Source: Leptospira fluminis
GTDB lineage: Bacteria; Spirochaetota; Leptospiria; Leptospirales; Leptospiraceae
DNA: 64,000 bases
Direction of reading: 5' to 3'
Assembly: GCF_004771275.1 (NCBI RefSeq)
Contig: NZ_RQEV01000003.1
Location: 496,001 to 560,000, forward strand
Below, in pieces: positions 9,891-20,901 of this stretch; position 1 is the first letter of the stretch, and each line of letters opens with the position of its first letter. The position numbers were made by a program, and so were the translations under genes. The notes under the pieces are model-generated. The model had not been told where the DNA came from. It did not search any database and worked only from the letters and a program-made list of their open reading frames with translations.

Positions 9891-10166
9891 ATACCCGCGC
9901 GCTAGGAAAAAACCCAGTTTTTAGCCAGTATCCAGCAAAAACTTGTGTTCGACCTTACGATGGAATCAAGTCTAAAATAGTATAGGCCCTTTTTTCCGGA
10001 TTCTGTCTCGAAAAATTTTTCTTCAATGAGACAGAAGTTTGGTCGAAATCCTTCGCCTTCCGCTTTTCGTCTTTGGCACTTTCTGAATAATAGGAAAATC
10101 TTAGGACAAAGTAAAGAAATTAGGTTCTAAAAACCCCGACGACTCGATACAAAAGGGGACAAATAT

Positions 10167-12041
10167 ATGACAAATAAACAGAAATTTAAGGATGGGTTCC
10201 GTTTAGGCAAGAACTCGGGAGCTTTCCCCAATACGCCTACCGGAACTCCGAAAGCTCCGCCAGGAAGCCAAGGTGCTAGAGGTTCTTATTCTTCCTCCTT
10301 GGGCCCGAATTTAGTTTCGGGAGAACCTTCCCAAGATTCTCCTCTCCTGATTTTGTACGGACTGACCCGTTTTTTCCGAAAATACAAGTTCCATCTCGGC
10401 ATCGTTCTCGCTCTTTTACTCGTAGAAATTCTGGTTTATTCTACGATCCCATTCTCCTTTAAATTCCTAATAGATGACGCCATCATCGGCAAGAACCAAA
10501 CCGTACTCTATGTAACAGGAATCTTCCTGGTCACTGGAACCATTTTGATCACAGCCGTCGGAACGATCCGTGATTATTTGTACAATTGGGTCTCCGCTAG
10601 GGCAATTCGTGACATGAGGGAAGAATTATTCCTACATCTGCAGCGCGTTAGTCTGGATTTTTACGGAAATGCGCGGATGGGGGATATTCTTTCCCGTTTT
10701 TCCTCCGACTTGTCCGCTTTAGAAAACGCGGTCTTGGCCGCCATTCCTTGGGGGATCTCTCCGATTCTGGAAGCGATCTTCGGCACCGCTCTTTTATTCG
10801 CTTTGGATTGGAAATTGGGAGCAATCGCTACCTTGACTTGGCCTGTCACTTTCTTAGGGCCGATCTTTTTCTCCAAAAAATCCACCCAAGCGAGCTACGA
10901 TAGGAAAGGAGAAGAGGCGAAAGTGTTGAACGCGGTGGAGGAATCCGTTTCCGCGCAAAACCTGATCCGGGTCTACGACCTGGACAAACTCTTCTGGGAA
11001 AGATTTCGAAACAATTGCGATCGATTGTTCAACGTTTCTCTGCGATTGGGTCTTACGAATTCCTTTTTGGAACGTTCCGCATCCGGAGGAATCCTGATGT
11101 TACAGGCGGTACTCCTAATCTCCGGCGCGTGGTTCGCATTTCACGGAATGGTAAGCGTCGGGGCCTTGGCCGCATTTTTACCTCCGTTCCTGAATTTGAG
11201 CTATTCTCTGCTATATGTGTCCCAATATTTTCCCACTCTGAACCAAGCCAGCGGGTCCGCTAAGCGCATATTGGAAATACTGAGAACTCCGGTCTTCGAT
11301 CAGGACGCAAATCGGGCGATTTCTCCCTCCGAATTCAGAAACATGATCCGGTTAGAGGATATTCACTTCCGGTATAAAGGAAGAAATAAGAATCTGAACG
11401 GAATCAATCTGGAAATCCCGAAAGGAAGTTACACCGTAATCCTCGGACCGAGCGGTTCCGGCAAAAGTACGATCTTTAAAATGCTGCTCGGAATTATAGA
11501 ACCGAACCAAGGCAAGGTCACTTTGGATGGGATGGACCTGGATAAAATCCATCGCCCCGCCTTGCACTCTCTGATCGGAATCGTGTTTCAGGATACGTTC
11601 CTCTTTCATACTACGATTCTGGAGAATATTCGTCTCGGAAGTCCGACCGCAAGTGCGGAAGACGCGATCGAAGCCGCTAAACTCGCGGAAATACACGAAT
11701 TTATCACTTCCTTGCCGGACGGTTACGAGACGATCGTGGGGGACAAAGGTACAAGATTGTCCGGGGGAGAAAAACAAAGGATCGCTCTCGCGAGAGCGAT
11801 GATCCGAAATCCGCAGATCCTACTGATGGACGAGGCTACTTCCGCCCTGGATCCCGTTACCGAGGCGAGAATCCTCAAAACCCTACAGAAATTGCGGGAA
11901 GGAAGGACCATTGTTTCCGTCACTCACAGATTGACTGGATTGCATTCCGCAGATCAGGTTTTAGTCATGAGAAACGGATTGCTGGAACCTTATCCTTCTA
12001 CGGAAGACGAACCGACTCCGATTCCGGCTATCGGTCTCTGA
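10167..12041 (+). CDS. ABC exporter, fused membrane and ATPase domains
   Basis: The 624-residue protein is a half-size ABC exporter. Residues 1-65 form a Gly/Pro/Ser-rich extension with no recognisable domain. Six membrane segments span about residues 80-345. The ATPase follows with Walker [10 protein letters not shown] (about residue 430), Q-loop IVFQDTFLF, signature [14 protein letters not shown], Walker [13 protein letters not shown] and the switch histidine in VTHR. It would work as a homodimer or heterodimer to export lipids, peptides or drugs; the substrate is not readable. The long disordered N-terminal extension is unusual. The ATG follows GGGGAC at a usable distance. It stands alone on its strand. 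Confidence 0.92.
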   Translation: MTNKQKFKDGFRLGKNSGAFPNTPTGTPKAPPGSQGARGSYSSSLGPNLVSGEPSQDSPLLILYGLTRFFRKYKFHLGIVLALLLVEILVYSTIPFSFKFLIDDAIIGKNQTVLYVTGIFLVTGTILITAVGTIRDYLYNWVSARAIRDMREELFLHLQRVSLDFYGNARMGDILSRFSSDLSALENAVLAAIPWGISPILEAIFGTALLFALDWKLGAIATLTWPVTFLGPIFFSKKSTQASYDRKGEEAKVLNAVEESVSAQNLIRVYDLDKLFWERFRNNCDRLFNVSLRLGLTNSFLERSASGGILMLQAVLLISGAWFAFHGMVSVGALAAFLPPFLNLSYSLLYVSQYFPTLNQASGSAKRILEILRTPVFDQDANRAISPSEFRNMIRLEDIHFRYKGRNKNLNGINLEIPKGSYTVILGPSGSGKSTIFKMLLGIIEPNQGKVTLDGMDLDKIHRPALHSLIGIVFQDTFLFHTTILENIRLGSPTASAEDAIEAAKLAEIHEFITSLPDGYETIVGDKGTRLSGGEKQRIALARAMIRNPQILLMDEATSALDPVTEARILKTLQKLREGRTIVSVTHRLTGLHSADQVLVMRNGLLEPYPSTEDEPTPIPAIGL

Positions 12042-12108
12042 CGGAATTTCCGATGACGATCGGCAACTAGATTGATTTTAAAGGAACCGATTTTTTTCTA
12101 CTCTTATT

Positions 12109-12510
12109 ATGCTAAAAGTGCCTACGTACGTCGCAGAATCTCCGATCGGGGGATTGGGACTCTTTGCGGGACGGGATATCGAACCCGGAGAGTTAATTTG
12201 GGAATACCATCCTAAAACCGTCTGGATCCTTACCGAGGAAGAGGTCGCTTCTTTTCCCTCAAGATTAAAGGAGTCGATTTGCACGTATTCGTACCTGTAC
12301 GAAGGAAAATGGTTTTTCTGTGTGGACAACTCGCGTTTTATGAATCACAGCGACGACTCCAATACTCTCGAAGACAAAACCGGAGTTTCCGGAAGCAGCA
12401 ATCCTATGGGGAGAGATCGTGCGGTTCGAAAGATCTTAGCGGGAGAGGAATTAACCTGCAACTACAAGCAGTTCGATCAAAATTGGAACGAAAAACTTCC
12501 GCCTCAATAA
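12109..12510 (+). CDS. Small SET-domain protein
   Basis: The 133-residue protein is a single SET domain. Visible motifs are [23 protein letters not shown] at the start, the SAM-binding and active-site segment [14 protein letters not shown] (RFMNHS is the hallmark) and [12 protein letters not shown] near the end, where the tyrosine is the conserved catalytic one. SET proteins methylate lysine using S-adenosylmethionine. Small bacterial SET proteins occur in several lineages; their targets are mostly unknown. There is no pre-SET or post-SET zinc cluster. The last 7 bases overlap the end of the convergent sigma-54 activator gene. The family call is strong, the substrate unknown. Confidence 0.85.
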   Translation: MLKVPTYVAESPIGGLGLFAGRDIEPGELIWEYHPKTVWILTEEEVASFPSRLKESICTYSYLYEGKWFFCVDNSRFMNHSDDSNTLEDKTGVSGSSNPMGRDRAVRKILAGEELTCNYKQFDQNWNEKLPPQ

Positions 12511-14603
12511 TCGATCTTTAAGTCTTTTATCTTCTTATCCAGCGTGTTCCTGTTGATACCGAGGAATTTCGCGACCCGGGTTTTGGTGTACTTGAATTTC
12601 TTCATGGCGTACTTTATCAGCCGGGCTTCCACCTCTCCGACCACGACTTCCATGGCCCGACCGTCCAAGGCATCCAAATGAGCCGGAGAAAAGCGAGAAC
12701 TCGCAACTTCTAAGGAAGTGTCGGGATCTCCGACATCGATGGCTTCTCCCTCCTCCCCGTATAGGATACGGCCGTTGATTTCGGAAAAATCCTGGATATC
12801 CAGCATCTCGGATTGGGAAAGAACAACGGCTCTTTCTATAACGTTTTCCAATTCCCGGACGTTCCCCGGCCAGTTATAGCTCATAAGCAGTTTATGAGCT
12901 TCCCGTGTGATTCCCTTGATCTTCTTCGTATTCTCCGCAGTGTACTTGGAGATGAAATGATTGATAAGCAACGGAATGTCCTCTGGACGGTCCCGCAACG
13001 GAGGAGTGAGCATATTGACCACGTTTAAACGGTAAAAAAGATCGGCGCGAAAGAGTTTTTGCGCGATCAACTCTTCTAGATTCGCGTTCGTCGCCGCTAT
13101 GATCCTGACGTCTATTTTCTTGGGTTTAACGGAGCCAACCGCTTCTATTTCCTTTTCCTGCAGCACTCGCAAAAGTTTCGACTGAAGGTTCAGATCCATC
13201 TCTCCGATTTCGTCCAGGAAGATCGTTCCGGTATCCGCCATCTCGAATTTCCCTTTTTTGTCTGCTACTGCCCCGGTAAACGAGCCTTTCTTATGCCCGA
13301 ACAATTCCGATTCCAACAGATTCTCCGGAATTGCGGCACAATTGATCTTGATAAAGGGTTTGTCGGAACGCGAGGAGTTGTAATGGATTGCCGACGCGAT
13401 CATTTCCTTTCCGGTTCCCGATTCCCCCGTAATTAAAACGGAAGCACGGGAATCGGATACCAATTGGATCATTTCGAAAAGTTTTTCCATCGGTTTGGAT
13501 TTTCCGATGAGAGAACCGAATTTATATTTGTTCTTCAATTCGCGTTTGAGAAGAACGTTCTCTCTGGAAATCTCGCGTTTTTCCTCATCGATCAATTTCT
13601 GGATTCGGATCGCCTGGTATATGATGGACGCAACCACTTGCAAAAAGTCCAAGTAGGTCTTTAAATCCACATATTTCTTATGAACGAAGAATACGCTAAC
13701 TACCCCTAAAACATCCGTATCCGATTTGATAGGTGCCGCTAAAAAGCTTACGTTCTCCGGATTGTTCTTAAAGTGGGTCATGTTCCCCATACGGTTCAGG
13801 AAGTTATCGTCGTTTACGATCGATTCGACGATCATCGCCTCTCCCGCCTCGTAAACCTTTCCCGTGACTCCCTCGCCCGGAAGATAAACCCCTTTTTCCA
13901 TCTCTTCGGCAGTCAGCCCGTACGCCCCCGTCAGCTTTAGGATATTCTTTTCCGAGTCGAATAGAACGATGGACCCTCTTTCCAAGTTCAGGGACTTATC
14001 CAATCTTTCCATGATATCGTCGAAGATTTCCTGCAAAATAAGCGTGGAAGTGACCGTGCGGGAGATATCGATGAGTACTTGCTGGATTTTGTTCTTCTGT
14101 TCCAGTTGCCTGAAGGTCTGCAGGTTTTTGAAAATCTGCGCCGCCATGTTCGCCAAGGTGGAAACCAATTCCAAATGCTCTTCGGAAAAGGCTTGTTTGC
14201 GGCTGGAATCCAATGAAATGACGCCGATCACGCCGTCTTCCACAATCATAGGTACGGCTAGTTCGGAAAGTATGTCGTCCTTTATAGAAATATAATGCGG
14301 GTTCTGAGTGACGTCGTTTACGATCATTCCTTCCCCGGAAGCTGCGACAATTCCCGTGATCCCTTCCCCCACACGTAATTTTACTTTCGTGCGAACGGAA
14401 GGATTCATTCCTCGGAACGTTACGATATCCAAAACCTCGTCCTGTCGATTGATCAACATGAGAGAACCGGAGCCGACTTCACAAATTTGGATACATCGCT
14501 CCAGGATCAAATCCAAAAGACGATCCGGATCCAGAGTGGAATTCATTGCGGTTGCCACTTCTTGGATGTGGCGGAGGGGGCTGGGCTTTACGTAACCTGA
14601 CAT
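12504..14603 (-). CDS. Sigma-54-dependent activator with two GAF domains
   Basis: About 699 residues. Two GAF domains occupy about residues 20-170 and 190-350; the AAA+ domain has Walker A GESGTGKE (about residue 393), a GSFTGA loop (the usual GAFTGA with Ala to Ser) that contacts sigma-54, and the LDEIGEMDL Walker B. A Fis-type helix-turn-helix ends the protein ([17 protein letters not shown]). It opens sigma-54 promoters in response to a small molecule or redox signal sensed by the GAF domains. The frame stays open 28 residues upstream (to 14687), but these residues are not family-like; I take the ATG at 14603 (MSGYVKPSP). It diverges from the SpoIIE-type phosphatase gene 198 bases away. 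Confidence 0.9.
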   Translation of the reverse strand: MSGYVKPSPLRHIQEVATAMNSTLDPDRLLDLILERCIQICEVGSGSLMLINRQDEVLDIVTFRGMNPSVRTKVKLRVGEGITGIVAASGEGMIVNDVTQNPHYISIKDDILSELAVPMIVEDGVIGVISLDSSRKQAFSEEHLELVSTLANMAAQIFKNLQTFRQLEQKNKIQQVLIDISRTVTSTLILQEIFDDIMERLDKSLNLERGSIVLFDSEKNILKLTGAYGLTAEEMEKGVYLPGEGVTGKVYEAGEAMIVESIVNDDNFLNRMGNMTHFKNNPENVSFLAAPIKSDTDVLGVVSVFFVHKKYVDLKTYLDFLQVVASIIYQAIRIQKLIDEEKREISRENVLLKRELKNKYKFGSLIGKSKPMEKLFEMIQLVSDSRASVLITGESGTGKEMIASAIHYNSSRSDKPFIKINCAAIPENLLESELFGHKKGSFTGAVADKKGKFEMADTGTIFLDEIGEMDLNLQSKLLRVLQEKEIEAVGSVKPKKIDVRIIAATNANLEELIAQKLFRADLFYRLNVVNMLTPPLRDRPEDIPLLINHFISKYTAENTKKIKGITREAHKLLMSYNWPGNVRELENVIERAVVLSQSEMLDIQDFSEINGRILYGEEGEAIDVGDPDTSLEVASSRFSPAHLDALDGRAMEVVVGEVEARLIKYAMKKFKYTKTRVAKFLGINRNTLDKKIKDLKIDY

Positions 14604-14801
14604 CTGCTTAAAAAAGGTGCGAATTGATGATTTTAGGGTCAAGTAAAAAATCTTAAAATTCGAGCAAGAGGCTTCAAAATAATTCAATTCGCCGGTTTTT
14701 TTTCATTTTCTAGAGCGATTTCTGAAATTTAAGCGCGCAATTTTTATGATTGGTTTCCGAAAACGATTCCCTTATGAAATAAATTTCTTATTCTGAGGAG
14801 A

Positions 14802-16721
14802 ATGCCCTGCGTATTCTGCGGAGAAGAAAAGGTTCCGGAAGGAATTTTTGAAGCCGGAAAATTCTTCTGCCGAGCCTGTAGCCGGGAATGGATCCTGGAA
14901 AAGCGCAAAAATACGAGGGTCAAGCCTCCGGAAAGCCATAGCCTAACCAACGAAGTCTTGTTGGAGTTTCTATCCCTCTTTAATACCAGCGCCAACCTGG
15001 ATGCCTTACTCCAGAATTTTACGAACTTGGCGTTTCGAAAATTGCGTCTCCCCGGAATCTCCGTAATGGTCTATGAACCTAGACTGGATCGCATCTTGGT
15101 AAAATCCTGCAAAAACCGCCAAGGTCCGGCTTTAGAGAGATTAGCCTTTAAAATGGAAATTCGAAAAGGCGAGGATACGGGCCCTTTCGGTCGTTGCGTG
15201 GACACTTGCAAATCCATTTATTATAGATTTGCGGAACAAAAACATAAGCAGATAAAGCAATACGGCCGATTGAATCGGGTCGTCTCCGCGCTTTGCGTCC
15301 CCATCCATTTAAAAGGGGAAGTCCTAGGACTTATCAATGTGGATTACGAAAAAGACGATCCGTACCAAGCGGAAAAGGATCGCTATTTCCTGGAACTGAT
15401 CGCGAACCAATTCGCAACCACATTAAAGAATCGGATTCTTTTCGAAATTTCCCAGACACAATCCAGAAACTTCCGTAATCTGCATTCTGCCGCATTGAAA
15501 CTGAGCAGTCTGGGCTTCAAATACCGAACGGAAATATTCAGAGTAATACTTTTATGCCTCACTGAATTTTCCGAGAGCGATGCTTACGCGATATTAGAAA
15601 AATCGAAAGGTTCCGAAAATGAAATTTCGGTAAAAGGGCATTTTCTCACCGGAAATTCGATGGTTCCGGAATTGAAATTGAACAACGATCTAAAGGGAAA
15701 CTGGGAAATCCTATCTCAAAAAACGGAGGAAATTCGGGTTTTGGACTCCTCCGAAATTTCCGATTGGAAGCGCTTAGGATTCGGAAAAAAGAATATCGCT
15801 CTTTTACCCGTACTTATCTCGGACGAGACGAACATCTGGATTTTACTCACGAAAAACCCCGAGTTCTTATGGAGTCACGAAGAACTAGACGTACTGAACG
15901 CGTTTGCGATCCAGGCGGGAATTTCGATCCAAAATTTCAACCTTTTCCACCAACGAGCGGAGAAGGAAAGACTCGATCGGGAAATAGAAATCGCGAGAGA
16001 ACTCCAAAGATCCTTACTTCCGAGAAAAGTTCCGGGACACGTCGGTTACGAATTCGGCGGCACGATGATCCCGGCAATCGGCGTTGGGGGAGACTATTAC
16101 GATTTTATAACAGATCCGATGGATAAAGAAACGTACATCTGCATCGGGGACGTAAGCGGGAAGGGGGTTCCCGCAGGTCTGGTGATGGCAACCGTTCGCA
16201 CTGTCATTCACTCGTTGGTCAGAAGGAACCCAGGAACTTGGGAAATCATTTCGACCGTAAACACGTATCTGTATCAGAATTATTTTAAGGATTCGCTGAG
16301 TCCGAGATTCATGTCTTTGACGATGATTCATTGGAACCGGTTAGGACACGAATTTCAATTCAGCGGCGGCGGACAGGGAAACATTTTGATCTACAGGGCT
16401 TCCTCAGAACAAATCGAAGAGATACCTACGGGGGGCATCGTTCTGGGAATCGATCCGAACGTGAGCGAATTCGAAAACCACGGCAAATTCCGGCTAGATA
16501 TCGGGGATTTTTTCATTATGGGAACGGACGGGATCTGGGAAGCTTCGGATGCGGGCGGGGATAGATACGAAACGGAAAGATTGAAGGATTGCATCCTAAG
16601 AAACAGAAAGGAATCCCTGCCGGCTCTCTTCGATAAAATCGTGCAGGATATAAAACGCTTTACCGGAGAACAGGAACAAGTAGACGATATCACTCTAGTG
16701 GGATTGAGAAGGTTAAAGTAG
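14802..16721 (+). CDS. SpoIIE-type protein phosphatase with zinc ribbon and GAF
   Basis: The 639-residue protein starts with a four-cysteine zinc ribbon (CVFC and CRAC, residues 3-27), then a GAF-like region (about residues 50-200), a second less clear GAF-like region (210-380), a short helical linker (EIEIARELQRSLLPRKVPG) and a PP2C-like SpoIIE domain (400-639). The last has the metal-binding GGDYYDF, GDVSGKGVPAGLVMA and GTDGIWEA motifs, all intact. Such enzymes remove phosphate from serine on anti-sigma-antagonist or STAS proteins in partner-switching systems. No anti-sigma kinase lies next to it. A good ribosome site (GAGGAG) stands just before the ATG. Confidence 0.9.
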   Translation: MPCVFCGEEKVPEGIFEAGKFFCRACSREWILEKRKNTRVKPPESHSLTNEVLLEFLSLFNTSANLDALLQNFTNLAFRKLRLPGISVMVYEPRLDRILVKSCKNRQGPALERLAFKMEIRKGEDTGPFGRCVDTCKSIYYRFAEQKHKQIKQYGRLNRVVSALCVPIHLKGEVLGLINVDYEKDDPYQAEKDRYFLELIANQFATTLKNRILFEISQTQSRNFRNLHSAALKLSSLGFKYRTEIFRVILLCLTEFSESDAYAILEKSKGSENEISVKGHFLTGNSMVPELKLNNDLKGNWEILSQKTEEIRVLDSSEISDWKRLGFGKKNIALLPVLISDETNIWILLTKNPEFLWSHEELDVLNAFAIQAGISIQNFNLFHQRAEKERLDREIEIARELQRSLLPRKVPGHVGYEFGGTMIPAIGVGGDYYDFITDPMDKETYICIGDVSGKGVPAGLVMATVRTVIHSLVRRNPGTWEIISTVNTYLYQNYFKDSLSPRFMSLTMIHWNRLGHEFQFSGGGQGNILIYRASSEQIEEIPTGGIVLGIDPNVSEFENHGKFRLDIGDFFIMGTDGIWEASDAGGDRYETERLKDCILRNRKESLPALFDKIVQDIKRFTGEQEQVDDITLVGLRRLK

Positions 16722-16725
16722 AACT

Positions 16726-17981
16726 ATGTCGGAAAAAATCGTTCGGGAAGAGGACGTATTTTCGGAGGCCTGGTCAAATCTTCGAAATTATCAGGAACTG
16801 ATCCGTCGCAAAACGGCGGTCATCGCTTATTCCGGAGGAAAAGATTCCTCTCTTCTTCTGCAATTTTATCTTTGGCTCCGAAAGGAGAAACATCTGAGCA
16901 AGGATCCGATTCTTTTTCACCTGAACCATTCGATCCGAAAAAACGAGGATCAGGAAAAAGAAATCCTGGAATATATGCGCGGACTAGGCCTTTCCCTTGT
17001 CGGCAAAAAAAAAACGTTCCGAAGTTTTCGGATAAAACCGGCTTTAGCTTAGAGGTAGCCGGGAGAACGCTTCGTTACAAAAGTCTTCATAGAATTGCCG
17101 GAGAAGTCGACGGCTATGTCGCGACAGGGCACCACTCGGAGGACTATCTCGAAACCGTAATTGTCCAGTTGATCCGAGGTGGAGGTTGGAATTCACTTCG
17201 CACTTTAAAAGTGTATGAAAACGACCGACTTCGACCTCTTTTGCTCTTTAAAGAATCCGATCGAAAATTTCTGGTAGAACATCCGAAATGGCCGGTCTTC
17301 GACGATGAATCCAACGAATCCGACTCCTTCCTCAGAAATAGAATCAGGAAGCAAATTCTTCCGCATTTATTAAAGGAAGGCGCCAATCCGGAAAAAATTT
17401 ATAGGAATTTTCATGATTTGGAAATTCCCAGGCCCAAAGCCGATAGGAGCGGAAAAGAAGTCCGTGTCGTGAGTCGACAAGTACTCGAATCGGAAACCGA
17501 ATCCGTCTGCAAAGATATTCTCGACCTACACATGAAATCCGTATTTCTCCATCCATTATCCGGGAATTTCCTACGTGATTTGCTTTCTAAAATCGACTCC
17601 AGAACTTCTTTTTCCTTGGAAAATAGGGAAGCCTGGTTTTGGAAAAGCGTTTCTTCCGACCTTTATATTTTACCCAAATCTGGGGCTTTCTTTAGAAGCT
17701 TTCAATTCGATTCGGAATCCGGATTTTTGCGCTGGAACGGGAAAACGAAGCGGGTTCCGGAATTTTGCCTGCCGGAATCCGATGCGGAGGGAGAAAAAAT
17801 TTTATTGAGAGGAATTCACAGAGAACTTTCAGAGTTGTTAAGGGAAAAGGAGATCCCCGTCCCGATTAGAAAAATGCTACCCATTCTAAAAAGGGACGGG
17901 AAAACTGTAATGGTCTGTCTCCGAATGTGGGATACAAGGATGGATGATATCCAGTCCGACGATTTCCAAGGAGCCTTTTAA
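16726..17981 (+). CDS. tilS: tRNA(Ile)-lysidine synthetase, frameshifted at A10
   Basis: TilS converts the wobble cytidine of tRNA-Ile(CAU) to lysidine using ATP and lysine; it is essential in nearly all bacteria. The N-terminal part (from the ATG at 16726) has the PP-loop motif YSGGKDSS and the LNHSIR segment. It runs into ten consecutive A (17005-17014) and in that frame stops at 17052. The C-terminal part (VAGRTLRYKSLHRIAGEVDGYVATGHHSEDYLETV onwards) continues in the -1 frame to 17981. Adding one A, or a -1 slip on A_AAA_AAA, joins them to about 418 residues, a normal TilS length. Sequencing error, transcriptional slippage and ribosomal frameshift are all possible. Confidence 0.85.
17005..17014 (+). 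repeat. A10 homopolymer at the tilS frameshift
   Basis: Ten A follow GGC, and the tilS reading frame changes here. In the upstream frame the codons read GGC AAA AAA AAA ACG; one more A would restore the downstream frame (AAC GTT CCG). Runs of this length are prone both to sequencing error and to polymerase slippage. Confidence 0.9.
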
Positions 17982-17995
17982 AGTAAGGGGAGAGT

Positions 17996-18670
17996 ATGTC
18001 GGAAGAGGTTCAAGATACGAAACCCGATCCATTCTTCCGGGAGGTTCGATTCTATTCCTCCTACGCGGACGCATCTAAAGTTCCCGCCAGAGGAATACCG
18101 CAAATCGCGTTTGCCGGACGGTCCAACTCCGGAAAATCCAGATTATTGAACGCTATCGTCGAGCGCAAATCTCTCGCAAAAGTTTCTGCAGTTCCGGGAA
18201 AAACGAAACTTCTGAACTTTTTCCTGGTCTCGAAATCCCTGTACCTTGTAGACACTCCCGGATTCGGTTATTCGGCCAATTCGCATAAAGAACACGAGCA
18301 AATGATGGATTTGCTTATGAATTATCTGAATAGCGCCAAGGATCTTAAGGTGCTATTCCTACTTTCGGACGCACAAAGGGAATTACCGGAAGAAGAGTTG
18401 GAGTTGATCGGAACTTGTTTCGAGCGCGGAATGAAACCGGTACTGATCCGAACGAAAGTCGACAAACTGAACCAGTCCGACCTTTCCAAGCTACGTAAAA
18501 AAATGAAGAATATCCAGGGACTCTACCCCATGCTGGAAGTAGTATTGGTTTCTCCGAAATACGGAAAAGGCCTCCCCGAGTTGCGAAAGATCATAGAAAC
18601 GATGATGAAGACGATCATTTTACCGGCGGAAGAAGAACCTTTTCCGGGAGAAGCACAGGGACAAGGCTAA
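17996..18670 (+). CDS. engB: Ribosome biogenesis GTP-binding protein EngB/YsxC
   Basis: The 224-residue GTPase shows the G1 loop [14 protein letters not shown] (about residue 41), the G3 motif VDTPGFGYS (about residue 85) and the G4 motif TKVDKLN (about residue 150). EngB helps assemble the large ribosomal subunit. It begins with an acidic leader and ends with a short extension. The ATG at 17996 is preceded by AAGGGGAGAG, a good ribosome site. It lies 14 bases after tilS, so the two are likely one transcript. The assignment is firm. Confidence 0.93.
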   Translation: MSEEVQDTKPDPFFREVRFYSSYADASKVPARGIPQIAFAGRSNSGKSRLLNAIVERKSLAKVSAVPGKTKLLNFFLVSKSLYLVDTPGFGYSANSHKEHEQMMDLLMNYLNSAKDLKVLFLLSDAQRELPEEELELIGTCFERGMKPVLIRTKVDKLNQSDLSKLRKKMKNIQGLYPMLEVVLVSPKYGKGLPELRKIIETMMKTIILPAEEEPFPGEAQGQG

Positions 18671-18678
18671 ATTTTGTT

Positions 18679-19371
18679 TTAGGCAAGATCCTGTAGGAAA
18701 TTCCCGACCGCTTCGAATTCCCCATTATATACTTTGTTTGCGAATTGGATTTGTTTTCGGTTTAACTCTTGGATCGTATCCAATGTTTCCTTTAACAGGG
18801 CCTTTAATTTTTCCTGACTCAATTCCATTTCGAGTTTTCTTTTTAGTTCCACGAGTTCGACACGTTTACGGGATTCTTCGTCCTTTTTTACGTTCGACTC
18901 TTCGGAGGAATCGGGGTTTTTATCCAGACGACCTAATTCCAGTTCGATTTGTCGCAGTTCGGACATGAGGTCCCATTCCCGATCCGTAATGATCTCGGAC
19001 CTGCCGCTTTTTTCGGAATTTCCCTTCGCGTTCTTTTCGGATTCGAACGAATCGGAATCGTTCCGGAGTTCCGGGGTCGCTTTGCCGGATTCTTCCGCTT
19101 TTTTTACGGAAGTCACTTTCGTTTCGCCGGCTACGGCTACCAATTTCCCGTCTCTCATTTCGTATTTGATGGAGACGTCTATGGATCTGATTTCCGCCTT
19201 ATCCCGAATCGCTTCGCTTTTAAATTCGGCGACATGCCCCAACTCATGAGAAATCACATGCAGAACGGAGGTAGACTGGGGCGAGCTTTCTAACTGCCCG
19301 TGACCCACGTACTTGACCGAGGTATCTCGCGGTCTTTCCAGTACGGCAGATTGTATCGCCCCGACGTTCAT
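18679..19371 (-). CDS. Putative zinc metalloprotease, SprA-like
   Basis: The 230-residue protein has a HELGH zinc motif at about residues 43-47 in VLHVISHELGHVAEFKSEA, followed by a variable low-complexity charged section (residues 80-140) and a predicted coiled coil (residues 150-225, EIELGRLDKN to TLDTIQELN). This matches the putative SprA-related metalloprotease family with the motif near the N-terminus. There is no signal peptide, so it is cytoplasmic or released by another route. Its substrate is unknown. The frame ends 8 bases from the stop of the convergent engB. Identity with the family is moderate. Confidence 0.66.
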   Translation of the reverse strand: MNVGAIQSAVLERPRDTSVKYVGHGQLESSPQSTSVLHVISHELGHVAEFKSEAIRDKAEIRSIDVSIKYEMRDGKLVAVAGETKVTSVKKAEESGKATPELRNDSDSFESEKNAKGNSEKSGRSEIITDREWDLMSELRQIELELGRLDKNPDSSEESNVKKDEESRKRVELVELKRKLEMELSQEKLKALLKETLDTIQELNRKQIQFANKVYNGEFEAVGNFLQDLA

Positions 19372-19445
19372 CCTATATTAAATGTCGGCGATAAACTTTC
19401 TCAGTTTAGGATTTGTTAAAAAAATTGAATCTATCGAAAAAAAAA

Positions 19446-19808
19446 TCATTCGGAAGGAACGGGAATCTTATTCAGTATTTCTATGATAAAATCGTCCGTT
19501 AATTCGCCGAATACCAACGCATACCGTGTTCCATTCGGCATTTCTTCCTTTCTAATGACTTCCGCTTCCAACTGACAGGAAAACATAGAAGACATAATTT
19601 TTAAATGGGAGCCGATTTCCCAGACTCCACCCGAAACCAAGGAAATTCCGATCATCGATATATCGATCAGATCCCCTTCTATACACTCTCCCCCGTAGAA
19701 AACTCGAACTCTGTTTTGTCTGCGAAATCTTATATAAAATCTTTTATCTCGCATGCAATCGGGTTCGTCCACGGGAGACGTTCTTTTCCCGATCTCTAGT
19801 CTTTCCAT
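19446..19808 (-). CDS. PilZ-like domain protein
   Basis: The 120-residue protein carries a PilZ-type barrel. A basic motif RFRRQNRVRV (about residues 27-36) is followed by the D-x-S-x-x-G motif DISMIGISLVSGG (about residues 48-60). These two elements bind cyclic-di-GMP in PilZ receptors. The spacing of arginines is not the classical RxxxR exactly, so ligand binding is likely but not certain. The window also holds HD-GYP-like proteins, which fits cyclic-di-GMP signalling in this organism. It stands as a single gene between the metalloprotease-like and the MBL-fold genes on the minus strand. Confidence 0.68.
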   Translation of the reverse strand: MERLEIGKRTSPVDEPDCMRDKRFYIRFRRQNRVRVFYGGECIEGDLIDISMIGISLVSGGVWEIGSHLKIMSSMFSCQLEAEVIRKEEMPNGTRYALVFGELTDDFIIEILNKIPVPSE

Positions 19809-19913
19809 AACCGGGAAAGTCTACACCCGTAAAAAATAAATAGGAAGGAATTTTTCAAAAATTCGCCGAAAAGCGACGATGATCCGATCCCGTTTAACGT
19901 TTCGCATCCCGCG

Positions 19914-20852
19914 CTACAGAACGAAGGAATCGGATTCCTTAGCCAGTCTCACTTCGGCCAAAGAACTACCCGATTTTTCAGACTCAAAAATCCGTAGAAT
20001 CTCGGCGTCCGCGTGATCCGGTTCGTGATGGGTTAACACCAATCGATCTACACCGAGTATTTCACCGCAGCGGACAGCGATTTTACCTGCCGTATGTCCC
20101 CATCCGATCTTAGAGGCGGCTTCGTCGGAACTGTATTGGGCATCGATTACCAGAAGATTTACTTTTCCGAATTCCTTCCTCAACCGTTCGATTTCATCCA
20201 AACCTTCTTCCCGAACTTCCAGATCGGTGCAAAAAAGGAAGCTTTTCCCGTTTTCCTCCACGTGATAACCCGTACAATTTCCGGGATGTCGTAGTAAAAA
20301 TGGTGTCACCTTAAAATCCCCGATTCTTACCGGTTTGTCCTTTTCCAAAAGAGTGAATGTCTTATCGGAGGCCATCGAATCGAAAGAAACAGGAAAATTT
20401 TCAGGATGCTGTTGTCTTTCCAGCCTTTCCTTCAAATTTGCTATCGTGGAATAAAAATCGATCTGAACGGAAGGAATGTATGCAGGCTTAAAAAAGGGCC
20501 AACCTTGGATATGGTCCCAATGTGTATGGGTCAGGCAGATCGAGATCCTACCTCCGGACGCGATCCCGCTTCTCAGAAGTTCGTTTCCGAGCACTCGCAT
20601 CCCGGAGCCACAGTCGATTACGAGACGGCTTCCGAGGGAAGACTCGACATAAATGCAGGTGGTATTTCCTCCTATCGGTCTTGCTAGGAGTGGGTCCAAG
20701 GACCGAACAAAGTCCGAAACGGAAAATTCGTTCCCCTTTTTCAAAATCTCAGGCTGGGCCTTTTCGAGAATTCTTTCGATTTTTTCCTGGTATTCTAGTT
20801 CCGAAATCGGCGTCGGGAGCGAGCCCCGAACGCCATAAAGTTTTATTTTCAC
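19914..20852 (-). CDS. MBL-fold metallohydrolase
   Basis: The 312-residue enzyme has the metallo-beta-lactamase zinc motif [14 protein letters not shown] (about residue 110), a second metal site in LRHPGN (about residue 195) and the FLFCTDLEV segment. The histidine of [11 protein letters not shown] completes the set near residue 275. It resembles the RNase Z/PhnP-like group and the spirochaetal MBL proteins annotated only as hydrolases. It may act on cyclic phosphodiesters or nucleotides; the substrate is not readable. No signal peptide is seen. It diverges from trmB. Confidence 0.82.
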   Translation of the reverse strand: MKIKLYGVRGSLPTPISELEYQEKIERILEKAQPEILKKGNEFSVSDFVRSLDPLLARPIGGNTTCIYVESSLGSRLVIDCGSGMRVLGNELLRSGIASGGRISICLTHTHWDHIQGWPFFKPAYIPSVQIDFYSTIANLKERLERQQHPENFPVSFDSMASDKTFTLLEKDKPVRIGDFKVTPFLLRHPGNCTGYHVEENGKSFLFCTDLEVREEGLDEIERLRKEFGKVNLLVIDAQYSSDEAASKIGWGHTAGKIAVRCGEILGVDRLVLTHHEPDHADAEILRIFESEKSGSSLAEVRLAKESDSFVL

Positions 20853-20901
20853 TGTATTAAATTAGACAATCGGGAGATTTGGTATTCTCGGTATATCCTC
20901 A

